A DNA stretch of 5,217 bases from Streptomycetaceae bacterium (GTDB lineage: Bacteria; Actinomycetota; Actinomycetes; Nanopelagicales; Nanopelagicaceae), in the NCBI GenBank assembly GCA_027488165.1, contig JAIYCF010000017.1, positions 1-5,217 of the forward strand, read 5' to 3'. Made by a program: the position numbers and the translations under genes. The notes below the pieces were generated by a model, which ran no database searches, was not told the DNA's origin, and saw nothing but the letters and a program-made list of their open reading frames with translations. This document shows positions 1 through 5,217 of this stretch, piece by piece; the first letter of the stretch is position 1, and every line of letters starts with the position of its first letter.

Positions 1-1272
1 ACTTTCCAAGGAACTCCGCTCGGTTGCGGTACAGATGTATTTAGATTGAGTGAAGAAGTTCGCGCTAAGAAACTTAGTGAAGCAAAGTTCTTAGATTCAG
101 AGTCTGCGATGATCCGCAGCCGTGGACATTGCAACACCATGGGAACTGCATCAACTATGGGAATCATGGCTGAAGCACTCGGCATGGTTATTCCGGGAAT
201 CGCAGGCACGCCAGCGCCAGATAGCCGCTTGCTTCAGTACTCACAAGAATCAGGTCGTCGCATCGTTGAGATGGTTCATGAAGGTTTGAAGCCAAGTGAC
301 ATCATGGTTAAAGGTTCATTCCTTAATGCGATAGTCGCTCTTGCAGGTATTGGTGGCTCAACTAATGCCGTCCTTCACTTGCTGGCAATCGCTGGTCGTT
401 TAGGAATTGATTTATCGCTTGATGATTTTGATCGCACCGGTTCTGGTGTTCCTCTACTTGTTAATTTGCAGCCTGCTGGCAAATACTTAATGGAAGATTT
501 CCACCGCGCAGGTGGTCTACGTGCAGTGTTTAAAGAGCTCGAGGATCTACTGGATCCAAAGGCGCTAACAGTGCTCGGAACTCCTTTAGTTAAAGGCTTA
601 TCTGAAGCTGAAATTTATGACACAGATGTAATCCGCACTCGTAAAGAACCTTTGCAGCCAAGTGCTGGAATTGCAGTCTTGCGCGGAAATCTCGCACCAC
701 TAGGTGCGGTAATTAAGCCTGCCGCAGCAAGTGCCAACTTGTTAAAGCATCGCGGTAAAGCAATGGTCTTCGACAGCATTGAAGATTTCAAAGCGCGCAT
801 CAATGATCCAAACCTAGATGTTGATGAGAACTCAGTTTTGATTCTGCGCGGATGTGGACCAAAGGGATATCCGGGAATGCCGGAAGTTTCCAATATGCCG
901 ATGCCGCAGAAGATGCTCGATAAAGGTGTGCGCGACATGGTGCGCATCTGCGATGGTCGCATGAGCGGCACCGCGTACGGAACTGTTGTTTTACACGTTG
1001 CCCCAGAGGCGGCAGCAGGTGGGCCGCTTGCTCTAGTTCAAACTGGAGACTTCATCGAACTCGATGTCGAAGCTCGCACGTTGAACATTGATATCTCAGA
1101 TGCCGAATTAGCAGCGCGCAAACCAAATACAGCAACGGTAGATGGTTTCGCTAAATCTGCTCGCGGATGGCAGAAGTTATACATCGAGCACGTAATGCAG
1201 GCAGATTCAGGTTGCGATCTTGATTTCTTAGTTGGATCTAGCGGAGAACATATCTCCCGCGAATCTCACTAA
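1..1272 (+). CDS. IlvD/Edd-family sugar-acid dehydratase (L-arabinonate dehydratase-like), 5'-truncated by the window edge
   Basis: Iron-sulfur dehydratase that removes water from a polyhydroxy acid to give a 2-keto-3-deoxy acid; it would act in the cytoplasm. The reading frame is open from base 1 and gives 423 residues; the TTG at 46 is internal, because the conserved stretch GTPLGCGTDVFRLSEEVRA runs across it. Counting from base 1, Cys44 in GHCNTMGTAST matches the third [2Fe-2S] cysteine of the family, and Ser322 in GRMSGTAYG matches the catalytic base serine. From memory, these are Cys200 and Ser480 in Rhizobium L-arabinonate dehydratase, so about 155 N-terminal residues, including the first two cluster cysteines and the carboxylated lysine, lie outside the window. 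Other conserved blocks are GGSTNAVLHLLAIAGR, QPAGKYLMEDF, RGNLAP, GPKGYPGMPE and the C-terminal DLDFL. The RMSGTAYG and DSG-DLDFL motifs favour the sugar-acid branch (arabinonate, xylonate or galactonate) over valine/isoleucine IlvD. The exact substrate cannot be read from the sequence. It converges on the ABC permease gene with a 16-base gap. Confidence 0.9.
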   Translation, partial: TFQGTPLGCGTDVFRLSEEVRAKKLSEAKFLDSESAMIRSRGHCNTMGTASTMGIMAEALGMVIPGIAGTPAPDSRLLQYSQESGRRIVEMVHEGLKPSDIMVKGSFLNAIVALAGIGGSTNAVLHLLAIAGRLGIDLSLDDFDRTGSGVPLLVNLQPAGKYLMEDFHRAGGLRAVFKELEDLLDPKALTVLGTPLVKGLSEAEIYDTDVIRTRKEPLQPSAGIAVLRGNLAPLGAVIKPAAASANLLKHRGKAMVFDSIEDFKARINDPNLDVDENSVLILRGCGPKGYPGMPEVSNMPMPQKMLDKGVRDMVRICDGRMSGTAYGTVVLHVAPEAAAGGPLALVQTGDFIELDVEARTLNIDISDAELAARKPNTATVDGFAKSARGWQKLYIEHVMQADSGCDLDFLVGSSGEHISRESH

Positions 1273-1288
1273 TTATCTAGAACACTTT

Positions 1289-2080
1289 TTAATCAGCTGC
1301 GCGCTTATATTTCCTGACGCTTATTGGGATAAATATCGCCATGATGATGATCATGTAGATAAATGAAGTCAGCAGCGGGTTCTCACTTGGAAATGATCCA
1401 GCTGTCGCACCGAATTGGTTTTCAAGTCCAAATAGCTCGCGGCAAGCCGCAACCATCGTGGAAACCGGGTTCCACTCTGCAAAGTACTGCAGTGCACGTG
1501 GCATTCCGGTTGTTGGTGCGAAAGCATTTGATAAGAAAGTAAGCGGGAATGTCACAAGGAAGCTGACGTTCTGCACTACTCGCGCATCAGTTGCTGAAAG
1601 TCCAACAAAGATTCCAACCCAAGAAAGTGCATATCCAAAGAAGAGCAGGAATAAGAAACCAATAGCGACGTTAAGAAGACCAGATGATGGACGCCAACCA
1701 ACTATGTAGCCAGCTATACCCATGACTGCCAAAACGACGATATTGAGCAAGGAATCACCCAATGTGCGGCCAATTACAAGCGCTGATTGTGAAATAGGTA
1801 GTGATCTAAAGCGATCAATCAAACCTTTCTTCATATCTTCTGCAAGTCCAGATGCGGTACCCGCCAAAGTGAAAGCAACAGTCTGAACAAAGATGCCAGG
1901 CATCAAAAGTTGTACATATCCCCCAGGCTGACCTGTATCAATTGAACCGCCAAATACATAACGGAATAAGAGAACGAACATAACTGGTTGAATAGTTGAG
2001 AAGATTAAAACTTCTGGAACACGAGTAAGTAAACGCAACTGACGCTGCGTAATAATTAAAGTATCTGTTACGGCTCTCAT
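1289..2080 (-). CDS. DrrB-like ABC-2 type exporter permease
   Basis: Membrane subunit of an ABC-2 type exporter, pairing with the ATPase encoded just upstream. The 263 residues show about six hydrophobic spans, near residues 24-43, 57-78, 101-128, 134-160, 168-188 and 236-254. Between the second and third lies the cytoplasmic segment EDMKKGLIDRFRSLPIS (81-97), the usual coupling segment of ABC-2 permeases. The SNAFAP and WNPVS segments (roughly 185-210) are typical of the daunorubicin-resistance (DrrB) branch. The length is slightly below that of Streptomyces DrrB. The ATG at 2080 overlaps the TGA stop of the ATPase gene (ATGA), which indicates translational coupling. An AGAAGG ribosome binding site lies inside the end of that gene at 2088-2093, with a 7-base spacer. 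The substrate is unknown: DrrAB relatives export drugs, lipids or antibiotics, and nothing here selects among these. Confidence 0.92.
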   Translation of the reverse strand: MRAVTDTLIITQRQLRLLTRVPEVLIFSTIQPVMFVLLFRYVFGGSIDTGQPGGYVQLLMPGIFVQTVAFTLAGTASGLAEDMKKGLIDRFRSLPISQSALVIGRTLGDSLLNIVVLAVMGIAGYIVGWRPSSGLLNVAIGFLFLLFFGYALSWVGIFVGLSATDARVVQNVSFLVTFPLTFLSNAFAPTTGMPRALQYFAEWNPVSTMVAACRELFGLENQFGATAGSFPSENPLLTSFIYMIIIMAIFIPISVRKYKRAAD

Positions 2081-3069
2081 TTCTTAGCCTTCTTTCTACG
2101 TCCGCCAACTTCGGCTTCTTCTTTCTTCTCCTCAGCGGCATGGCCAGTTAGAGATAAGAAAACATCATCTAGCGATGGGCGCTTTAGGCTCACATCTAGC
2201 GGGTGGATACCAGCGTCATCCAATGAACGAAGTGTTTCGATAAGCGCTGCTGCACCGGTTGAAACTGGCGCCGAAACTAAACGGAGACCTTCATCGAGAG
2301 TTGCCTTGTTTCCGCTGATATTTGCAACAACTTCCATGGTCTTTGCGATGTTGTGGCTTTCTACAACAATCTCTAGACGTTCTCCGCCTACCTGCTTCTT
2401 CAGCGCATCAGATGTACCGCGCGCAATAACTTTGCCATGATCGATTACTGCGATTTCATCAGCTAGTTGATCTGCTTCTTCAAGGTATTGAGTAGTCAAA
2501 AGCAAGGTAACACCGCCCTTAACTAACTCTTCAATAACGCTCCACATTTCCTGGCGACCACGAGGATCAAGGCCCGTAGTTGGTTCATCTAGGAAGAGAA
2601 CTTTTGGCTTAACGATTAGGGATGCCGCTAGGTCGAGGCGACGACGCATTCCACCTGAATAGGTTTTGATGGGGCGCTTTGCGCTTTCAGTAAGTGAAAA
2701 TCTTTCAAGTAACTCTTCGGCACGAGCAACTGATGCTTTCTTGCCTAAGTGATAGAGCTGGCCGAACATAACCAAGTTATCCCAGCCAGTTAAAATCTCA
2801 TCAACTGCGGCGTACTGACCTGATAAACCAATAACTTCACGTACTTTTTCAGGATGCTTGATTACATCGATGCCACCAACCATTGCACGACCTGAATCAG
2901 GTCTCAACAAAGTTGCAAGAATACGAACAGAAGTTGTTTTACCGGCACCATTTGGTCCAAGCACGCTTAATACAGTGCCTTCTTCAACATCAAGAGATAG
3001 GTGATCTAGGGCACGAACGGCCCCATTGCGATAAGTTTTTACGAGGTCTTCAGCGATTACAGATTTCAC
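2077..3069 (-). CDS. DrrA-like ABC exporter ATP-binding protein
   Basis: ATPase subunit that drives the permease encoded downstream. The 330 residues contain Walker A GPNGAGKTT (38-46), the Q-loop glutamine at 85, the signature YSGGMRRRLDLA (137-148), Walker B VLFLDEP (157-163) and the D-loop GLD (166-168). The H-loop position carries glutamine (Q194, in LLLTTQYLEEAD) instead of histidine, as in Streptomyces DrrA. The C-terminal domain (about 229-312) ends in LDDVFLSLTGH (300-310), close to the LDEVF-type motif known from DrrA. A charged tail follows, with acidic residues 313-320 and a basic end RRKKAKK (324-330). Start: GTG at 3069-3067, which an in-frame TAA nine bases upstream (3079-3081) makes the outermost possible start. 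No Shine-Dalgarno is visible; a TAAGTT element six bases upstream suggests a leaderless message. It is the first gene of a two-gene operon and is divergent from the MFS gene. Confidence 0.95.
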   Translation of the reverse strand: MKSVIAEDLVKTYRNGAVRALDHLSLDVEEGTVLSVLGPNGAGKTTSVRILATLLRPDSGRAMVGGIDVIKHPEKVREVIGLSGQYAAVDEILTGWDNLVMFGQLYHLGKKASVARAEELLERFSLTESAKRPIKTYSGGMRRRLDLAASLIVKPKVLFLDEPTTGLDPRGRQEMWSVIEELVKGGVTLLLTTQYLEEADQLADEIAVIDHGKVIARGTSDALKKQVGGERLEIVVESHNIAKTMEVVANISGNKATLDEGLRLVSAPVSTGAAALIETLRSLDDAGIHPLDVSLKRPSLDDVFLSLTGHAAEEKKEEAEVGGRRKKAKK

Positions 3070-3145
3070 GGAGTAAACTTACCGCTATTAACAGCAAATT
3101 GAAATCACTTGAAAAGCGCCTGAAAGGCATAAGGTCATAAATTAA
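3070..3145. promoter_or_regulatory. Divergent intergenic promoter region between the ABC operon and the MFS gene
   Basis: This 76-base AT-rich gap separates two divergently transcribed exporter units, so both promoters should lie here. Leftward, TAAGTT (3081-3076, minus strand) is a TAnnnT-type -10 box ending six bases before the GTG. The matching -35 position holds only a weak TTTCAA (3104-3099). Rightward, TTGAAA (3109-3114, five of six to TTGACA) precedes TAAGGT (3130-3135) by a short 15-base spacer, which would start the message a few bases before the TTG. TTGAAA-like hexamers recur at 3099, 3109 and 3120 (CTGAAA). The region's existence follows from gene layout; the individual boxes are inferences. 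Confidence 0.6.
3076..3081 (-). promoter_or_regulatory. Candidate -10 box of the ABC operon, placed for a leaderless GTG start
   Basis: Read on the minus strand this is TAAGTT, a match to the actinobacterial TAnnnT -10 pattern. Six bases (TACTCC) separate it from the GTG codon, so transcription would begin at or next to the start codon itself. This agrees with the absence of a Shine-Dalgarno sequence. A six-base degenerate match is weak by itself; its spacing is what makes it worth recording. Confidence 0.45.
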
Positions 3146-4363
3146 TTGAATCTTTCGGCTCGCCTCAAACACTCCAATCCTTTTGCAGAATTTCCGCGAG
3201 AAGTTGGTGTTCTTGTCTTCGCCTCTTTCTTTGTTGCTGTTGGCTTTGGAATTATCGCTCCAACAATTCCACTTTTTGCTAAATCATTCGGAGTAAATAA
3301 CGCACAGGTTGGCTCAATCATCGCCGCTTTTGCCTTTGCGCGCTTTGCGAGCGGTTTATTTGCTGGAAAACTCGTCGATAAATTTGGCGAAAGACTTGTA
3401 TATACAACTGGAGTTGGCTTTGTGGCGGTTTCCTCATTTGCTGCAGCCTTCTCACAGAATTACGAGCAGTTGCTTAGCTTCCGTGCTGCTGGCGGTTTAG
3501 GTTCATCAATGTTTTCGGTTGCAGCGGGATCAATCATGTTGCGCGCAACAGATGACTCAAAGCGTGCCCGCGCGCAATCTCTCTACAACAGCAGCTTCCT
3601 TGTCGGAATGATGGCTGGTCCAGTCATTGGTGGTTTTCTAACAGCAATTTCACTGCGCGCACCACTGCTTGTCTATGCAATTCTCTTAGTTGTATCAAGC
3701 ATTGCTGGCGGCTTTTTACTTCGTAATTCAGTACTTGCTGCTCGTCCTACCGAGAAAGCAGCGAAGGAGAAAGGTGCGATTCGCGAAGCGCTTACAAGTA
3801 AGCCATATCTAATTGCGCTAACTATCTCTTTCTGTAGCGCATCTATCCTCTTTGGTATGGCTCGCTCAATCTTGCCGCTATTCATGGTTGAAGAAATGAA
3901 ATCAACTGCAGGATATATAGGGCTAGGTTTTACGATCTCTTCTGTAATCCAAGGTTTATTGCTAATTAAAGCTGGCGGTCTCTCTGATTCACGCGGTCGT
4001 AAGTTCTCAGCGATCATGGGAACTTCTCTCCTTGCTATTTCCGTAGTTGTACTTGTAGGAACCATTCACCCTTGGATGTTCTTACTTTCCATGGTTATCG
4101 GAGCTTTTGGTTCGATCTTTCTCTCATCTACTGCAGCAATCGTTGGAGATGTAATGAAAGGTAAGGGAGGCCAAGTAATCGCCTTGTTCCAGATGTCCGG
4201 TGATGCTGGCGCGATGATCGCCCCAATCGCTCTTGGCTTTATCGCTGACCACTATGGATTCCGCCCAGCTTTTGCCGTCAGCGCAGCGCTTATGTTTTTT
4301 GCACTATTTGTAGCAACAAAATTGCCCGAGACGCGGGCTTCGCATCTCGGGCAATCCAGTTAA
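3146..4363 (+). CDS. Major facilitator superfamily transporter, drug:H+ antiporter (DHA1)-like
   Basis: Inner-membrane secondary transporter, probably a proton-driven exporter. The 405 residues form about twelve hydrophobic spans in two halves joined by a basic loop (about 193-219). Loop 2-3 carries MFS motif A, GKLVDKFGERL (74-84), and its second-half copy is GGLSDSRGRK (277-286). GMMAGPVIGG (154-163) matches the antiporter motif C (gxxxGPxxGG), which favours efflux over uptake. The substrate is not predictable. Start: TTG at 3146; a TAA codon sits directly upstream in frame, and no ATG, GTG or TTG follows in frame before the second membrane span, so this is the only sensible start. There is no good Shine-Dalgarno (only AAGG, 11 bases away), and a promoter a few bases upstream implies a very short leader. 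The last dozen codons (residues 393-405) coincide with a long hairpin. It converges with the Bax-inhibitor gene across a 9-base gap. Confidence 0.92.
   Translation: MNLSARLKHSNPFAEFPREVGVLVFASFFVAVGFGIIAPTIPLFAKSFGVNNAQVGSIIAAFAFARFASGLFAGKLVDKFGERLVYTTGVGFVAVSSFAAAFSQNYEQLLSFRAAGGLGSSMFSVAAGSIMLRATDDSKRARAQSLYNSSFLVGMMAGPVIGGFLTAISLRAPLLVYAILLVVSSIAGGFLLRNSVLAARPTEKAAKEKGAIREALTSKPYLIALTISFCSASILFGMARSILPLFMVEEMKSTAGYIGLGFTISSVIQGLLLIKAGGLSDSRGRKFSAIMGTSLLAISVVVLVGTIHPWMFLLSMVIGAFGSIFLSSTAAIVGDVMKGKGGQVIALFQMSGDAGAMIAPIALGFIADHYGFRPAFAVSAALMFFALFVATKLPETRASHLGQSS
4321..4355 (-). terminator. Hairpin terminator of the Bax-inhibitor gene, lying inside the 3' coding end of the MFS gene
   Basis: ATTGCCCGAGA (4321-4331) and TCTCGGGCAAT (4345-4355) are perfect 11-base inverted copies. 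An inner GCG/CGC pair (4333-4335 with 4341-4343) surrounds a 5-base loop. The position between them, 4332/4344, is a C/A mismatch in plus-strand RNA but a G-U pair in minus-strand RNA. The minus-strand transcript therefore gets an unbroken 15-pair stem, followed by a T-rich stretch, TTTGTTG. On the plus strand the stem is interrupted and the following bases (CCAGTTAATC) are poor in T. This points to a terminator for the minus-strand gene, whose stop codon lies 17 bases before it; it may also act, less well, on the MFS transcript. Confidence 0.75.
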
Positions 4364-4372
4364 TCTATTTAT

Positions 4373-5125
4373 TTAGTCACTGTTACGAAGGATTGAGAGC
4401 AGTCTCAAGACTTCTAGGTACAACCAGACGATTGTTACCATCAAACCAAATGCCATGCGCCATGACTCTTGCTGTGGCACGCCTGCAGCAATTGACTTTT
4501 CGATCTGATCGAAATCAAGTACTAAGAAGAATGATGCAAGTGCAACAGCTGCTACTGCGATGAGTAGACCAGTTGCTCCACCAGGACGTCCTGTGAACAC
4601 TGTGATTAGCGAGAACACTAAGTAACCGATTAGCGCACCAACCATGATGCGTGTGAACTTAGGTGTTACGCGAATCTTTCCGCTGCGGTAGGCAACCAAG
4701 ATTCCACCGAATGCACAAAGCGTTCCGATGACTGCTTGGCCAACGATGCCTGAATACGCTTCGTTGTAAATACGGCTGATTGTTCCGAGTGCAAGTCCTT
4801 GCGCTGCTGCATAAGCAACGATTAGAGGTACACGAACTTTCTTGGAAAAAGTGTTAACCATTGCAAGAACAAAACCACCGAGGAAGCCAACAAGTGCAAG
4901 CCCTGGGCTGTTAGCGCCCCATGCAAATGCACCGACTGCAACCAACACTGCAAACAAAGTTGCGGTGCGCATAACGACATCGTCCATGGTCATGCGACCG
5001 GTACGAAGTGATGATGCTGCTGGTGCTGCGTAAGTTTCTTCCAATGAATCGTTACTCAAACGAGTTGGATCCATTTGAGCAAAACCACGGTTCGAACGAG
5101 TTAGAACTGGATTTGAACTGCGCAC
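4373..5125 (-). CDS. Bax inhibitor-1/YccA-like multi-pass membrane protein
   Basis: Integral membrane protein of the BI-1/TMBIM superfamily, of the actinobacterial branch that begins MRSSNPVLTR. Members studied elsewhere (such as Bacillus YetJ) are pH-sensitive calcium leak channels, but the role in actinobacteria is not established. The 250 residues start with a polar cytoplasmic region (1-48). About seven hydrophobic spans follow, near 54-70, 74-92, 99-117, 127-146, 158-177, 185-203 and 224-245. LDFDQIE (203-209) and WLYLEVLRLL (234-243) align with the family segments holding the two acidic pH-sensor residues, giving D206 and E238 as candidates. Start: GTG at 5125-5123, preceded by the Shine-Dalgarno AAGGGA (5136-5131) with a 5-base spacer, and it supplies the conserved N-terminus. 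The gene stands alone, with its own leader upstream and a hairpin terminator downstream. Confidence 0.92.
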   Translation of the reverse strand: MRSSNPVLTRSNRGFAQMDPTRLSNDSLEETYAAPAASSLRTGRMTMDDVVMRTATLFAVLVAVGAFAWGANSPGLALVGFLGGFVLAMVNTFSKKVRVPLIVAYAAAQGLALGTISRIYNEAYSGIVGQAVIGTLCAFGGILVAYRSGKIRVTPKFTRIMVGALIGYLVFSLITVFTGRPGGATGLLIAVAAVALASFFLVLDFDQIEKSIAAGVPQQESWRMAFGLMVTIVWLYLEVLRLLSILRNSD

Positions 5126-5130
5126 TAATT

Positions 5131-5136
5131 TCCCTT
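5131..5136 (-). promoter_or_regulatory. Ribosome binding site of the Bax-inhibitor gene
   Basis: Read on the minus strand this is AAGGGA, five bases before the GTG at 5125. It supports that GTG as the start and contrasts with the ABC ATPase and MFS genes, which lack a convincing Shine-Dalgarno. Confidence 0.7.
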
Positions 5137-5146
5137 TCTAGGAAAT

Positions 5147-5166
5147 CTCGACCCATTCGGGCCGAG
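5147..5166 (-). other. Leader hairpin upstream of the Bax-inhibitor ribosome binding site
   Basis: Minus-strand RNA reads CUCGGCCC-GAAU-GGGUCGAG. This is an 8-pair stem (one G-U pair) closed by a four-base loop, ending ten bases before the Shine-Dalgarno. In plus-strand RNA the G-U pair becomes an A/C mismatch, so the structure fits the sense leader of this gene best. It could be an mRNA-stabilising or regulatory leader element, or the terminator of a gene to the right of the window, although no strong T-run follows (GATTTCC). Confidence 0.45.
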
Positions 5167-5179
5167 GTAGGTAAGCCCT

Positions 5180-5208
5180 ATTTAAAACCACTTTCCTGAG
5201 AATTTCAT
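5180..5208 (-). promoter_or_regulatory. Weak promoter candidate for the Bax-inhibitor gene
   Basis: On the minus strand, ATGAAA (5208-5203) and TTAAAT (5185-5180) each match four of six consensus bases, with a 17-base spacer. A start near 5173 would give a leader of roughly 48 bases containing the hairpin and the ribosome binding site. The rest of the 92 bases upstream of the gene holds no other feature that I can support. The matches are modest and the window ends just beyond. Confidence 0.3.
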
Positions 5209-5217
5209 TCCAAAAGT

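Noticed and set aside
46..48. TTG as the start of the dehydratase gene
   Set aside because: The frame stays open to base 1, and the upstream residues FQGTPLGCGTDVFR belong to a conserved family block. The true start is outside the window.
615..971. Minus-strand open frame opposite the dehydratase
   Set aside because: It lies wholly within a well-conserved enzyme gene, has no ribosome binding site that I can see, and its protein is not recognisable. It is an antisense shadow.
1273..1288. Terminator between the dehydratase and permease genes, suggested by the T-run at 1286-1290
   Set aside because: No stem precedes the T-run; TCTAGA at 1276-1281 is only a 6-base palindrome with no loop.
1458..1709. 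Plus-strand open frame opposite the permease
   Set aside because: It is antisense to conserved membrane spans, and its product resembles nothing known.
1938..2141. Minus-strand open frame across the junction of the two ABC genes
   Set aside because: It overlaps both genes in another frame and has a low-complexity, unrecognisable product. The ATGA junction explains the region fully.
2883..3140. Plus-strand open frame antisense to the ATPase and running through the divergent promoter region
   Set aside because: Most of it is the complement of Walker-A-region coding sequence. The helical-looking end (KSLEKRLKGIRS) comes from the AT-rich TTGAAA repeats and has no start of its own.
3673..4065. 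Minus-strand open frame opposite the MFS gene
   Set aside because: It is fully antisense to a conserved transporter and shows no domain or start signal.
4842..5199. Two short plus-strand open frames opposite the Bax-inhibitor gene and its leader
   Set aside because: Both are antisense to the conserved N-terminal half and leader of that gene, and neither has a recognisable product.
1..5217. A novel defence, mobile or multi-gene system
   Set aside because: All five genes fall in known families with their usual motifs. There are no repeats, transposase, toxin-antitoxin pair, nuclease or phage-like genes, and the intergenic space is too small to hide a sizeable element.

Overview
The window carries five protein-coding genes and no RNA gene, mobile element, CRISPR array or origin that I can see. 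Base composition is intermediate (three 60-base lines that I counted gave 38-60% GC, and the whole looks mid-to-upper 40s). Genes are packed tightly, with gaps of 16, 76 and 9 bases and one 4-base overlap. An N-terminal MRSSNPVLTR-type Bax-inhibitor protein, a DrrAB-type ABC exporter and a promoter that fits a leaderless GTG start together suggest a streamlined, moderate-GC actinobacterium. The freshwater acI lineage (Nanopelagicales) is my best guess, but this is an inference from style, not an identification.

Layout: (1) 1-1272, plus strand, the C-terminal three quarters of an IlvD/Edd-family dehydratase. Its residues match the sugar-acid (L-arabinonate type) branch better than the amino-acid biosynthetic IlvD branch. 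Its start lies before the window. (2) 1289-3069, minus strand, a two-gene operon for a DrrA/DrrB-like ABC exporter. The ATPase comes first, and its TGA stop overlaps the permease ATG (ATGA). (3) 3070-3145, a 76-base divergent promoter region. (4) 3146-4363, plus strand, a 12-helix major facilitator protein of the drug:proton antiporter type with a TTG start. (5) 4373-5125, minus strand, a Bax inhibitor-1/YccA-like membrane protein with a GTG start and a good ribosome binding site. (6) 5126-5217, the upstream leader of that gene, with a hairpin and a weak promoter candidate.

The genes do not form one pathway. The ABC exporter and the MFS transporter are divergently transcribed from one short intergenic region and could be co-regulated efflux functions. 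The dehydratase probably belongs to a sugar-acid catabolic cluster to the left of the window. The Bax-inhibitor gene stands alone.

I found no convincing evidence of an undescribed multi-gene system. The most interesting signals are small regulatory ones. A long hairpin at 4321-4355 looks like the terminator of the minus-strand Bax-inhibitor gene but is embedded in the coding end of the convergent MFS gene. A -10 element is placed so that drrA-like transcription would start at its GTG codon. A hairpin lies in the Bax-inhibitor leader. Three phased TTGAAA-like hexamers lie between the two exporter transcription units.
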